Assembly (NCBI RefSeq): GCF_020708045.1
Contig: NZ_JAJFES010000013.1
Location: forward strand, 62,001-126,000
Reading direction: 5' to 3'
DNA from: Massilia sp. IC2-278
GTDB taxonomy: Bacteria > Pseudomonadota > Gammaproteobacteria > Burkholderiales > Burkholderiaceae_D
Length of the DNA: 64,000 bases
Under the pieces are notes generated by a model. That model was not told where the DNA came from. It made no database searches and was given only the letters and a program-made list of their open reading frames with translations. The position numbers were made by a program, and so were the translations under genes. Below are positions 50,231 to 60,702 of the stretch, piece by piece (position 1 is the first letter of the stretch; each line of letters opens with the position of its first letter).

Positions 50231-52392
50231 GCGTCGCTGCTGCGGAAGAGCACCAGGCTCTGGCCGGACTGGGCCAGCTGCGACAGCAGGTCCTGCTGCA
50301 GCGTCTTGACGTCGGCCAGCGCCTTGGTCAGGCGGTCGCGCTTGACCAGCCGCTGGTCCATGCCATAGCGTCGCCGCAGGCCTTCCTTCAGGCGCGCCTG
50401 CACCTGGTCCATGATGTCGTCGAAGCGCTCGTTATAGTGCATCGTATAGTGGTCATGGATGCTGCGCAGCATGCGGCGCGAGACCTGTCCGACCTTGTCA
50501 TCGTAGTTGCGCATCTCCTTCATTGCCGTGTGAGCGAGGAAGCCGATCGCGAACACGCCGGCAACAGCGCCGCCGACCGTCATGCCGGCCGCCGCGGCCG
50601 CCCCTCCGGCCGCAGCCCCGCCCGAACCAATGCCGAGCACGCCGTTGATGATGTCGGCTTGGCCGTCGGCCGCGATATCGACGGCCATGACCGCCGCCAC
50701 CCCTTTGAGGATACCGCGGGTTGCCTCCGAAAATTCGCCGAACTGCTTGCTGATGCTCTGCGCTGCCTGGGTCAGGTCGCCGCCAGGGATTTCCTGCATC
50801 GTGCTGCTGTCGACCCGCACCAGCTCGGGAATGGCCGACGCGATCCGGGTGTATTCGAGCGCCATCACCGGCAGCAGAGCGGCGGTATCCTCGAGCTTGT
50901 GGTTGGTCGCGCCGGTGGTGACGTCGCCCGCCTTGCTCTGCATTAGCGCGCGCAAGTTATCCTGAACATCTTTGTCGGCGAATTCGGATGTGACCGGTTT
51001 CCCGCCGGCATCTACATAGCCGAGCCGTTGCAGCGGCGTGCCCACCGACAGCACCGCCTCCTGCGACTGTTTTGGCCCAACGGCGCTGGTCAGCGTGCCC
51101 AGCGCCGCGGTATAGGCAGGGGCGAGCGAGCCAGGCTTGCTCCAGGCTCCCAGAACGGACGCTTCGATGCGATTCTTGTCCTCGGTAGACGTCGATCCGA
51201 AATTCTTGATCTTGTTGAGGAAGCCTTCATGCTCATCCGTGAGCCGTTTGTCGAGTTCCTTGTCCGCTTCGCTCAGGTGGGTGTCGACGATCGCCTTGAC
51301 CTCTCGTTGATATTGCTTGCGCAATTCCTTGCGTGATTCGTCGAAGGCATGCAGACAGGCGGCGATCGTTTCCTGGGCGCCGTCGTCGGTGCCGGACTGG
51401 CGGAAGTGCATCGTCGCCTGGTTGCGCAGTCCACCAACGACCATGGTGAGGTCGGTAGCCAGGATCTGTTCGAGATAGGCGAGCTGTTCCTGACGCGAAA
51501 CGGCGCCGGCATGGGACATGTCGTGCAGGCGTGCCGCCAGCTCCGGCATCCAGATGGCGGGATAGTCGATGGTGGCGCCGGGCGCATTGACGCCGGCGCA
51601 CAGGACCTGGGCGGCGCCATGCTCGGCGTCGAGACCGAATGCCTCGACGGCGCTCGCACGCAATTCGTCCAGACGCTGCCGGTTTCCAGCCAGCGCTTCG
51701 GTCTTGGCCACTACGATGATCGGCCGCGCGGTACGCAATTCGCCGGCCAGCATATCCTTGACGATGTCCTGCTGGGCCTGGCTTGCCAGGCGGGTCGAGT
51801 CGGTAACGATGATGCAGCCCTTGGCGCCGATGAGCGCCTGGCGCATCAGGTCTTGCCACTCTTCGTTCTTGCGCGAGCGCTTTTCATAACCCGGCAGCAG
51901 CAGCAGGACCGGGCCGCCGCCGCCGAAGAAGCGCGGCGGGACATGCAGCACGGGCAGCAGGACGTTGGTGCCGCCACCGCGGCAGGCATCGACGAAGCTG
52001 CGGCTGTCGTCGCAACGGCGTTCCTGGATCTCGAAGTAGCGGCCGTCGGCATCGGTGGCCACGAGCATCAGCAGGAACCCGTGCGGCGTTTCGCAATCAG
52101 GATCTTCCTCGATCAGCACCGGCATCGTTTCGCCCCGGCCCTCGTTGGCCGGCAGCCACGGATCGTTCTCGCCGAGTCCGTACATGGTACGCACCAGCGT
52201 TGTCTTGCCTGCGCCTTGCGTGCCGCCGACGGCGATCGGCTGGCGGCTGCTCATCATTTCGGCAAGCATCAGGCGGCGCATGATCGGCAGTATCTTTTCG
52301 TCGAGACTGGTATCCTCCAGCTCGCGGGCTGCGCCGCGCAGTTCGCGCAGTGCCTGGTTGAGTTTAGTCAGCAGGAGTTCGGGTGTTTGCAT
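50227..52392 (-). CDS. Dynamin-like large GTPase A with membrane segment
   Basis: A 721-residue large GTPase, first gene of the operon. G1 is PIAVGGTQGAGKTTLVRTMY (P-loop 57-64). G3 appears as PVLLLLPGYEKRSRK, where the usual Asp of DxPG is replaced by Leu. G4 may be IIVVAKTEALAG. A long helical region (about 310-585) has LRKQYQREVKAIVDTHLSEA. A Gly/Ala-rich hydrophobic hairpin (about 589-623; GMTVGGAVAGVFAIGFLAHT) looks like a membrane paddle, and the helical C-terminus returns to the stalk. This architecture resembles bacterial dynamin-like proteins that occur as pairs. It has no good ribosome site, but a TATAAT box lies about 56 nt upstream. Confidence 0.82.
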   Translation of the reverse strand: MQTPELLLTKLNQALRELRGAARELEDTSLDEKILPIMRRLMLAEMMSSRQPIAVGGTQGAGKTTLVRTMYGLGENDPWLPANEGRGETMPVLIEEDPDCETPHGFLLMLVATDADGRYFEIQERRCDDSRSFVDACRGGGTNVLLPVLHVPPRFFGGGGPVLLLLPGYEKRSRKNEEWQDLMRQALIGAKGCIIVTDSTRLASQAQQDIVKDMLAGELRTARPIIVVAKTEALAGNRQRLDELRASAVEAFGLDAEHGAAQVLCAGVNAPGATIDYPAIWMPELAARLHDMSHAGAVSRQEQLAYLEQILATDLTMVVGGLRNQATMHFRQSGTDDGAQETIAACLHAFDESRKELRKQYQREVKAIVDTHLSEADKELDKRLTDEHEGFLNKIKNFGSTSTEDKNRIEASVLGAWSKPGSLAPAYTAALGTLTSAVGPKQSQEAVLSVGTPLQRLGYVDAGGKPVTSEFADKDVQDNLRALMQSKAGDVTTGATNHKLEDTAALLPVMALEYTRIASAIPELVRVDSSTMQEIPGGDLTQAAQSISKQFGEFSEATRGILKGVAAVMAVDIAADGQADIINGVLGIGSGGAAAGGAAAAAGMTVGGAVAGVFAIGFLAHTAMKEMRNYDDKVGQVSRRMLRSIHDHYTMHYNERFDDIMDQVQARLKEGLRRRYGMDQRLVKRDRLTKALADVKTLQQDLLSQLAQSGQSLVLFRSSDA

Positions 52393-52887
52393 GGTTCGAA
52401 GCAGCGATGGTTAGTCAAGCCGGGCCAATGGCCGACAGGCGGGATGGATTATATTTTGCGGATTCTGTCACAATACTCTCCAAATGTTGCGTTTCATAAA
52501 TATTTAATTCATGAAAAGCATAAACATGGGCATGATTTCAAGATTCGACTGTGCAGCGCCTTGGATTCTCCGGCACGCTGCGACAAAGACTGTCGCATTC
52601 GGCGATGCCGCGCGTTCGCGGGCCTTCGCCATGCTGACGAAGCCGGCAATATTCTTGACGCTGATTTAGATTCGTATCGGGCCTTGGCGAGAGGTGCCTG
52701 ACGACGAAGGACGGAGTGCAAAATGGTTAAGCAGTGCGTGACACTGTTGAGACACGTTATTGTTACAGCCGGGCTTTGAACCCGGACCTGGCGTTAAAGG
52801 CAAGCTCCATTAGCGATTGAACGACCTTGGGCGGTCGAATATCAATACTGAATGGGCCGAAGGCGACTGTCCTGGAATTGGTTAAGC
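52393..52887. other. Gene-free upstream region of the dynamin-like operon
   Basis: About 500 nt, partly AT-rich, without a supportable gene. It contains the putative promoter of the GTPase operon and a stem-loop (CCGGG, 7-nt loop, CCCGG at 52769-52785) that resembles a tRNA arm but has no surrounding cloverleaf. Confidence 0.5.
52448..52453 (-). promoter_or_regulatory. -10 box of the dynamin-like GTPase operon
   Basis: A perfect TATAAT on the minus strand about 56 nt before the start codon. TTGTGA lies 14 nt upstream and no better -35 at 16-18 nt is seen, so the promoter may need an activator. Confidence 0.5.
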
Positions 52888-52888
52888 T

Positions 52889-52919
52889 AAAAAAAAAGCT
52901 CGCCGAAGCGAGCTTTTTT
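52889..52919. terminator. Bidirectional terminator after guaA
   Basis: AAAAAAGCTCGC (52892-52903), loop CGAA, GCGAGCTTTTTT (52908-52919). The T runs on both strands make it a classical terminator for guaA, which ends at 52951 on minus, and for any plus-strand transcript. Confidence 0.92.
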
Positions 52920-52950
52920 CAAACCATACGCAAAATTTCTGCAGGAAACC

Positions 52951-54561
52951 TCATTCCCACTCAATCGTCGCCGGCGGTTTCCCCGAAATATCATACACAA
53001 CGCGATTCAACCCACGCACCTCGTTGATGATCCGGTTCGACACCTTCCCCAGCAGCGAATGCGGCAGATGCGCCCACTGCGCCGTCATGAAGTCCAGCGT
53101 CTGCACCGCGCGCAGCGCGACCACGTATTCATAAGTCCGCCCGTCGCCCATCACACCCACCGACTTCACCGGCAGGAACACCGCAAACGCCTGCGAAGTC
53201 GCCTCGTACCAGTTCACCGGCGCCTTGCCCGGATCGATCCCGGCAACAGCTGGCAGTTCGAACGGCGTATTCCTCAGCTCTTCGATGAAGATCGCATCCG
53301 CCTCGCGCAGCAGATCCGCATACTCCTTCTTTACTTCACCCAGGATACGCACGCCCAGGCCCGGCCCCGGGAACGGATGACGGTAGACCATGTCATGCGG
53401 CAGACCCAGCGCCACGCCGAGTTTTCGCACCTCATCCTTGAACAGTTCGCGCAGCGGCTCCAGCAATTGCAGGTTCAGCGTCTCAGGCAGCCCGCCCACG
53501 TTGTGGTGACTCTTGATGGTCTGGCCCTTCTTGCCCTTGCCGGCCGATTCGATCACGTCCGGATAAATCGTGCCCTGCGCCAGCCATTTCGCATTGGTCA
53601 GCTTGCCCGCTTCCACCTGGAAGACTTCGACGAATTCGCGGCCGATGATCTTGCGCTTCTGCTCAGGATCGGTCACGCCAGCCAGGTGGCCCATGAACTG
53701 GTCTTCGGCATCGATGCGCAGCACTTTCACGCCGAGGTTCTTCGAGAACATGTCCATGACCATCTTGCCCTCGTCCTTGCGCAGCAGGCCGTGGTCGACG
53801 AACACGCAGGTCAGCTGGTCGCCGATGGCGCGGTGGATCAGGGCGGCGGCCACGCTGGAGTCGACGCCGCCGGACAGGCCGAGGATGACTTCATCGCTGC
53901 CGACTTGCGCGCGGATCTTTTCGACGGCTTCGCCGATGTAGTCCGGCATGTTCCAGTCGGATTTGCAGCCGCAAATCTCGTGCACGAAGCGGCCGATGAT
54001 GGCTTCGCCTTGCGTGGTGTGGGTGACTTCCGGGTGGAATTGCAGCGCGTAGAAGCGGCGCTCCTCGTCGGCCATGGCGGCGATCGGGCAGCTGTCGGTC
54101 GAGCCCATCAGCTTGAAGCCTTCCGGCATCTCCAGGACCTTGTCGCCATGGCTCATCCACACGCGCAGCATGCCGTGGCCTTCGCCCGTGACGAAGTCGT
54201 TGATGCCGTTCAGCAGCTTGGTGTGGCCGCGGGCGCGCACTTCGGCGTAGCCGAATTCGCGCACTTTACCGTTTTCGACCTTGCCGCCGAGCTGCGCGGC
54301 CATGGTTTGCATGCCGTAGCAGATGCCGAGGACCGGGACGCCGAGTTCGAACACGGCTTGCGGGGCGCGCGGGGAGTCGCCTTCCAGGGTCGAGTTGTGG
54401 CTACCCGAGAGGATGACGCCGGAGGCGCCGTAGTTGCGCACGAAGTCGTCGCCGATGTCGTAGGGGAAGACCTCGGAGAAGACGCCGGCGTCGCGGACGC
54501 GGCGGGCGATCAGTTGGGTGACCTGGGAGCCGAAGTCGAGGATGAGGATTTTGGAGTGCAT
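52951..54561 (-). CDS. guaA: GMP synthase (glutamine-hydrolysing)
   Basis: A 536-residue enzyme that aminates XMP to GMP using glutamine and ATP. The N-terminal class I glutamine amidotransferase has ILILDFGSQVTQLIARRVRD, the nucleophile in PVLGICYGMQTMA and the His-Glu pair in LQFHPEVTHT. The ATP-pyrophosphatase domain has the P-loop LGLSGGVDSSVAAALIHRAI and CVFVDHGLLRKDEG. The C-terminal dimerisation domain ends PPATIEWE. I chose ATG 54561; upstream residues do not belong to the family. Together with guaB 203 nt upstream it completes the IMP-to-GMP branch. Confidence 0.98.
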   Translation of the reverse strand: MHSKILILDFGSQVTQLIARRVRDAGVFSEVFPYDIGDDFVRNYGASGVILSGSHNSTLEGDSPRAPQAVFELGVPVLGICYGMQTMAAQLGGKVENGKVREFGYAEVRARGHTKLLNGINDFVTGEGHGMLRVWMSHGDKVLEMPEGFKLMGSTDSCPIAAMADEERRFYALQFHPEVTHTTQGEAIIGRFVHEICGCKSDWNMPDYIGEAVEKIRAQVGSDEVILGLSGGVDSSVAAALIHRAIGDQLTCVFVDHGLLRKDEGKMVMDMFSKNLGVKVLRIDAEDQFMGHLAGVTDPEQKRKIIGREFVEVFQVEAGKLTNAKWLAQGTIYPDVIESAGKGKKGQTIKSHHNVGGLPETLNLQLLEPLRELFKDEVRKLGVALGLPHDMVYRHPFPGPGLGVRILGEVKKEYADLLREADAIFIEELRNTPFELPAVAGIDPGKAPVNWYEATSQAFAVFLPVKSVGVMGDGRTYEYVVALRAVQTLDFMTAQWAHLPHSLLGKVSNRIINEVRGLNRVVYDISGKPPATIEWE

Positions 54562-54632
54562 TGAGGCCGTCAAAAAGTAAGAATGTTGTCGTTCGTGGGC
54601 AGGGTTTGCGTCGCCGTCCATCAGCAGGTGAG

Positions 54633-54661
54633 ACCGCGTGGGCACAGGTGCCCACCCTACG
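54633..54661 (+). repeat. Palindromic dispersed repeat, copy 4
   Basis: ACCGC, then a perfect hairpin GTGGGCAC, AG, GTGCCCAC (54638-54655), then CCTACG. It matches copy 2 except for one loop base and the outer flank. It lies in the guaB-guaA spacer. Confidence 0.8.
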
Positions 54662-54732
54662 AAAACCAGTCGTGGTCGCCGGTGCGTTTTATCGCAACGC
54701 GAGCGGCCAGGACCGTGGCAGAAGCCAATACT

Positions 54733-54756
54733 AAAAGCGGCCGTTATCGGCCGCTT
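54733..54756 (-). terminator. Terminator after guaB
   Basis: AAGCGGCCG and CGGCCGCTT form a perfect 9-bp stem with a 4-nt loop, beginning 9 nt after the guaB stop. On the minus strand the second arm runs into a TTTTAG tract. It would reduce read-through from guaB into guaA. Confidence 0.8.
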
Positions 54757-54764
54757 ATGGAGCA

Positions 54765-56225
<1,461 letters not shown>

Positions 56226-56378
56226 AGCATTTTCCTATAGGCGCAAAAGCGAATTATACAGAAACCTGTGGTTCGCGGCGCACGGACCCTCGAAATAATG
56301 ACAACGCGGCCTTATCCGCGATTGACAGCCCGGGTGAATCATGGCGAAATCTCGAATAGTTACGTAAGGAAATATTCG

Positions 56379-57008
56379 ATGTTACCCGTCATGCCGTCGC
56401 TTGCCTCGTCTTCCCCTGCCCTGCTGCTGCGCCGTGCAGCCGCCGTCGCCCTGCTCTTTGCCGCCGGCCTGGCCCAGGCGCAATTCGTGTGGGTCGATCC
56501 GAAAGGCGTGCGCCATTATTCGGACCAGCCGCCACCGCCCGGCACGCCGCCTGCGCGCATCCTGAAGGCGCCGGGCTTGCCGGCCATCTCGGTGCAGCCG
56601 GCCGCGCCAGCCCTGGCTGTACGAAGCGCGCCGCCATCAACGCCGCTCGCCCCCGCGAACCCGATCAATCCGGCAAGCCCTGCCACGGCGTCCACGCCGG
56701 CCGACCCGGCTGCCGCTGCCGGCGCAAAACCGGGCGCCAAGGCCCCGCAGACCCTGGCCGAAAAAGACGCCGACTTCCGCAAGCGCCTGAAGGAAGGCCA
56801 GGAAAACGAACTCAAGGCGCAGGAGCAGGCGCGCATTGCCGCGCAGAAAACCGAGCACTGCGGCGAGGTACGCAGGGCCAAGCAGATGCTCGACTCGGGC
56901 ATCCGCATCGCCGACGTCGGCGCCGACGGCCAGAAGCGCTACCTGAACGACGCCGAGCGCGCCCAGCGCAGCGCCCGCGCCAATGCGATGGCGGCGGAAT
57001 GCCGCTGA
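56379..57008 (+). CDS. DUF4124 domain exported protein
   Basis: A 209-residue protein with signal peptide (about 1-32, cleavage near AQA) and an N-terminal DUF4124 module (QFVWVDPKGVRHYSDQPPPP), a short extracytoplasmic domain common in gammaproteobacteria and betaproteobacteria with no known function. An Ala/Pro linker follows and then a charged helical C-terminus (DADFRKRLKEGQENELKAQE) with a single cysteine in EHCGEVRRAK and another at the end. AAGGAAA lies 6 nt before ATG 56379, which decides the start. It is divergent from guaB. Confidence 0.88.
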   Translation: MLPVMPSLASSSPALLLRRAAAVALLFAAGLAQAQFVWVDPKGVRHYSDQPPPPGTPPARILKAPGLPAISVQPAAPALAVRSAPPSTPLAPANPINPASPATASTPADPAAAAGAKPGAKAPQTLAEKDADFRKRLKEGQENELKAQEQARIAAQKTEHCGEVRRAKQMLDSGIRIADVGADGQKRYLNDAERAQRSARANAMAAECR

Positions 57009-57030
57009 GCGGCAGCGACGCCAGCCTTCT

Positions 57031-58227
57031 TTAACCCTCTCCCGCCGCGCCGCGCGCGTCCTGCGCCGGCGCCGTGGCCACCGCCCGCGCCACCCGGTTG
57101 CGTCCGCCCGCCTTGGCCGCATACAGCGCCTTGTCGGCGCGCGCCATCAGCCCCGTGATGTTCTCGCCCTCTTCCAGCATGGCCACGCCGATACTCACCG
57201 TGTAGGCGACGGGAATCGTCGCCGGCGCCAGCTGCAGCGAGCGATCCAGCGCGGCGCGCACGCGCTCGGCCACGGCCAGCGCGGTCTCAAAGCTGGCGTC
57301 CGGCAGCAGCACCGCGAATTCCTCGCCGCCGAGGCGTGCGCAGTAGTCGATCTTGCGCACCACTTCCTGGGTGTGCAGCACCAGGTCGCGCAGCACCAGG
57401 TCGCCGACGGCGTGGCCGTGGGTATCGTTGATGCGCTTGAAATGGTCGACGTCCATCAGCAGCAGGCCCAGGCCGCTCCCGCGGCGTCCGGCGCGCGCAT
57501 GCTCGCGCTCGGCGGCGGCGAAGAAGGCGCGGCGCGACGGGGCGCCGGTCAGGTGGTCGTGGTCGGCCGCATAGGCCGTTTCCGAAATCACCTGCGCGTT
57601 CGCCATCATGACCGCCCCCAACGTCAGGGCCGGCAGCGCCATCGTGCCGAAGCCGAAGAACACCAGGTTGTAGGTGGCGGGGTCGAGAAATACCAATGGC
57701 GACGAGGCTGCCGCGTAGCCGTAGAACACCGCGCGCGAGACGTGGATGGCGCCCACAACCGAGGCGGCCACGCGGGTAAACGCGAACGCGTAGCGCAGGC
57801 GGCGGTCGGCCGGGATCGGCAGGGTGGCGGCAATCGCGAAGCAGATGCTGGCGTAGTAGCTCGACACGGCCACGCTGCGCAGCGGCAGCGAATTCCAGCC
57901 ATAGTGGAACACCGCCACCGCCAGCAGGGTGGCGGCGCCGCCGGCCAGCAGCAGGGCCTCGGGCACCGGCTGGCCCACGTGGCGCCGGAAGCCCGCGTAC
58001 ATCAGGGCGATGGTGGCGATGTACATGCCGTTGGCCACCTCGATCGACAGCACGTCGGGCATCACGCCGCGCGAGGCGAACAGCAGCAGCGCGATGACGG
58101 CCAGCGCGTTCGCCTGGCCCCATTCGCGGATGCCCGCGACCTTGCTGCCGGCGAGCGAAGACAGCACCAGCAACATGACCACCGAGAAGGCGGTGGTGAC
58201 CAATAGCAGACTCAGGGCATTCAACAT
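57031..58227 (-). CDS. Membrane diguanylate cyclase (GGDEF), tandem copy 1
   Basis: A 398-residue protein with about six to seven membrane helices (residues 1-210) and a C-terminal GGDEF domain (about 225-385). The active-site motif is ARLGGEEFAVLLPDA, with MDVDHFKRINDTHGHAVGDL at the substrate site, so c-di-GMP synthesis is likely. No RxxD inhibitory site is evident before the motif. The start MLNALSLLLVTTAF lines up with that of the neighbouring paralogue (MISALSLLLITTGL), which supports ATG 58227 over upstream starts. The membrane part may sense a ligand or membrane state. Confidence 0.92.
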   Translation of the reverse strand: MLNALSLLLVTTAFSVVMLLVLSSLAGSKVAGIREWGQANALAVIALLLFASRGVMPDVLSIEVANGMYIATIALMYAGFRRHVGQPVPEALLLAGGAATLLAVAVFHYGWNSLPLRSVAVSSYYASICFAIAATLPIPADRRLRYAFAFTRVAASVVGAIHVSRAVFYGYAAASSPLVFLDPATYNLVFFGFGTMALPALTLGAVMMANAQVISETAYAADHDHLTGAPSRRAFFAAAEREHARAGRRGSGLGLLLMDVDHFKRINDTHGHAVGDLVLRDLVLHTQEVVRKIDYCARLGGEEFAVLLPDASFETALAVAERVRAALDRSLQLAPATIPVAYTVSIGVAMLEEGENITGLMARADKALYAAKAGGRNRVARAVATAPAQDARGAAGEG

Positions 58228-58538
58228 CGTGAAGGAAAGTAGCCGGAAGATGGCGGCAAGGCCGCGGGCAGCTGTTCCCTGTGCCGATGGCGGGCGCGTC
58301 GCGGCGCCCTGGCGGCTGTCGGACCTGTTCCGGTCAGTCCCGAGGAAAGCGAGACATGATATCAAGAAACGCCGAACCCTTCCCGACCGGTTGCAATAGC
58401 GCAACTACGGCACGCAGGTTTCAGTGATGCATATACCAACATTGCCATCGTTTTGGAACGATCAGTCTACCTCAGCCACGCGCTTAGTAGGCACGCTTCA
58501 AGCTAGCAATTGCCAGGTCCGTACAGGAAGCCGCAGGC
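58228..58538. other. Spacer between the two tandem diguanylate cyclase genes
   Basis: A stretch of 311 nt without a supportable gene. It must contain the promoter of copy 1. I see no strong hairpin or repeat. Confidence 0.5.
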
Positions 58539-59732
58539 TTAGCCGTATGCCCCGCGCCCCGTCCCCGCGCGCTGCGGACGCGGCGGCATGCCTGCCATGA
58601 CAACGCGGTTCCGCCCGCCCGCCTTGGCCATGTACAGCGCCTCGTCGGCGCGCGCCAGCAGGCTGCCGACGCTCTCCCCTTCGGCCAGCATGGCCACGCC
58701 GATGCTCACCGTATATGCCACCGCGAGGCCGGGCGCGGCTGGCAGCGAACGGTCGAGCGCGGCGCGCAGGCGTTCGGCCACGGCCAGCGCCGTGTCCGCG
58801 CCGGCGTCCGGCAGCAGCACCGCGAACTCCTCGCCGCCGATACGTGCGCAATAGTCGACCGTGCGGATGGTGTCCCGGGTATGCCGAACCAGGTCGCGCA
58901 GCACTTGGTCTCCCACCGCGTGACCGCGGGTGTCGTTGATGCGCTTGAAGTAGTCGACGTCGAGCACCAGCATGCCGAGTTCGCTGCCAAAGCGCACGGC
59001 GCGCGCATGCTCGCGTTCGGCGGCGGCGAAGAAGGCGCGACGCGACGGGGCGCCGGTCAGGTGGTCGTGCTCGGCGGCATAGGTGGCATCGGACACCATG
59101 CGCGCGTTCGCCATCATCACCGCTCCCAGCGTGAGTCCAGGCAAGGCCAGGGTGCCGAGGGCGAAGAAGACCAGGTTCTGGGTGGTGGGTTCGAGGAAGC
59201 CGGCCGGCACGTCGGCCTGGAAGGCAAAGGCCAGGCCGCGCACCAGGTGACCCAGGGCCAGCAGCAGCGCCGCGCCCTTGGTGAACAGGCAGGCGTAGCG
59301 CAGGCGCGCCTGGGCCGGCAGGGGAATCCCGAAGCCGATGGCGCAGCAGACGATGGCGTGGAACAGCGACACCGTCATCGTGCGCAGGGGCAGCGAATCG
59401 ACGCCGTAGTGGAACACGGCGACCATCGCCACAGTGAGGATGCAGCCGCCGGCCAGCAGGCGCACCGGCACCGGCTGGCCCAGGTGGCGCCGGAAGCCGG
59501 CCAGCATCAGGCAGATCGCCACCGCCAGCAGGCCATTTCCCGCTTCGATCGACAGCAAGTCGGGCACGATGCCGCGGCTGGCCGCCAGCACCAGGCCCAG
59601 GATGGCGATCGCATTCGCCTGCCCCCACTCGCGCACGCCCGCGATCTTGCTGCCGGCCAGCGAGGTCAGGACGAACAGCATCACGACCGCCAGACCAGTG
59701 GTTATCAGCAGGAGACTCAGGGCACTTATCAT
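58539..59732 (-). CDS. Membrane diguanylate cyclase (GGDEF), tandem copy 2
   Basis: A 397-residue paralogue of the preceding gene, similar along the whole length including the membrane part (SLAGSKIAGVREWGQANAIA versus SLAGSKVAGIREWGQANALA). The GGDEF motif ARIGGEEFAVLLPDAG is intact, with LDVDYFKRINDTRGHAVGDQ at the substrate site. It has the same architecture and very likely arose by tandem duplication. The membrane loops differ more than the cyclase domain, so the copies may respond to different inputs. ATG 59732 is chosen by alignment with copy 1; the frame is open to 59801. Confidence 0.92.
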   Translation of the reverse strand: MISALSLLLITTGLAVVMLFVLTSLAGSKIAGVREWGQANAIAILGLVLAASRGIVPDLLSIEAGNGLLAVAICLMLAGFRRHLGQPVPVRLLAGGCILTVAMVAVFHYGVDSLPLRTMTVSLFHAIVCCAIGFGIPLPAQARLRYACLFTKGAALLLALGHLVRGLAFAFQADVPAGFLEPTTQNLVFFALGTLALPGLTLGAVMMANARMVSDATYAAEHDHLTGAPSRRAFFAAAEREHARAVRFGSELGMLVLDVDYFKRINDTRGHAVGDQVLRDLVRHTRDTIRTVDYCARIGGEEFAVLLPDAGADTALAVAERLRAALDRSLPAAPGLAVAYTVSIGVAMLAEGESVGSLLARADEALYMAKAGGRNRVVMAGMPPRPQRAGTGRGAYG

Positions 59733-59866
59733 ACGGGGCAAGAGGCAGGAGGAGCCGCAAAGGCTCGCCATCTTACCGTAAAACAATACCAATATCGCCA
59801 TCGGCGGGCGAATTGGGGGATGATCCGCGTGCCCGGGGCGTGGGGCTGCGCGCTCGGGAAGCGGCG

Positions 59867-60181
59867 TCAGGCCTCGCTACGCGGCGCGTCTTTCTTGGCA
59901 GCGCGCTTGCGGCGCGAATCCTTGGGGTCGGCGATCAGGGGGCGGTAGATCTCGATGCGGTCGCGTTCGCGCAGGACGGTGTCCAGGGTTTTCTTCTTGG
60001 CGTAGATGCCGACCGGCTGGGTCACCAGGTTAATCTCGGGGAACTCGGCGAGTACGCCGCTGGTCTCGACCGCCTGGCCGATCGTGGTTCCCGGCGCGAC
60101 CCGCAGCGGGCGCAGGAATTCGCGCTGCGCGGTGGCGTAGCTGACGTAGACCTGCAGGGTGTCGGCTACTGCGTCAGCCAT
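59867..60181 (-). CDS. rnfH: RnfH/UPF0125 family protein
   Basis: A 104-residue beta-grasp, ubiquitin-like protein: TLQVYVSYATAQREFLRPLR, GTTIGQAVETSG, NLVTQPVGIYAKKKTLDTVL and DRIEIYRPLIADPKDSRRKR. The last block is the RnfH signature. The function is not settled. It overlaps ratA by 8 nt, the standard ratA-rnfH pair. Confidence 0.94.
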   Translation of the reverse strand: MADAVADTLQVYVSYATAQREFLRPLRVAPGTTIGQAVETSGVLAEFPEINLVTQPVGIYAKKKTLDTVLRERDRIEIYRPLIADPKDSRRKRAAKKDAPRSEA

Positions 60182-60605
60182 ACAGGGCCTCGGCGCGCTT
60201 GGAGAAGGAATCGACCATGCTGTTGGCGATCATGCCGAACACCGGGCCGACCAGCTGGGCCAGGATAATGCTCGAGAATTCGTAGTGCAGGTCGAAGTCG
60301 ATCTTGCAGGCGTCGGCGCGCAGGGCCTTGAAGTTCCAGGTTCCTTCCAGCATCTTGAAAGGACCGTCGACCAGGTGCATCTTCATCTGCGTGGGGCGCT
60401 GGTTGTGGTTCGACGTGGTGAAGCTCTGCTTCACACCGTGGAAGTTGATGCCCAAGCTGGCAACCAGCTTGTCGTCGGTGCGTTCGAGCAGCTTCACGCC
60501 GCTGCACCAGGGCAGGAACTTCGGATAATCTTCCACCTTCGCGACCAGATCGAACATCTGTTCGGCGCTATAGCCTAAGAAAACTGATTTGTGCACTACT
60601 GCCAT
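60174..60605 (-). CDS. ratA: RatA/Coq10-like START-domain protein
   Basis: A 143-residue polyketide-cyclase/START-like protein of the RatA family: VVHKSVFLGYSAEQMFDLVA, VEDYPKFLPWCSGVKLLER, LVDGPFKMLEGTWNFKAL and LHYEFSSIILAQLVGPVFG. RatA was reported in E. coli to block 70S assembly, while the eukaryotic relative Coq10 binds ubiquinone; which role applies here is open. It is divergent from smpB with a 97-nt promoter region, as in many proteobacteria. Confidence 0.94.
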   Translation of the reverse strand: MAVVHKSVFLGYSAEQMFDLVAKVEDYPKFLPWCSGVKLLERTDDKLVASLGINFHGVKQSFTTSNHNQRPTQMKMHLVDGPFKMLEGTWNFKALRADACKIDFDLHYEFSSIILAQLVGPVFGMIANSMVDSFSKRAEALYG

Positions 60606-60702
60606 TGGTCAACCGTTTGTTATGATGTTGGACAAGTTGCATTTTGCGCCTTTCCGGGCGCGACAGCAGTAGTTTAACCGACCCGCGAGTTTTCGCTATT
60701 TC

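Noticed and set aside
52769..52785. A stem-loop resembling a tRNA T arm or a Gln-type anticodon arm
   Set aside because: No acceptor stem, D arm or second arm can be drawn around it on either strand, so it is only a small hairpin.
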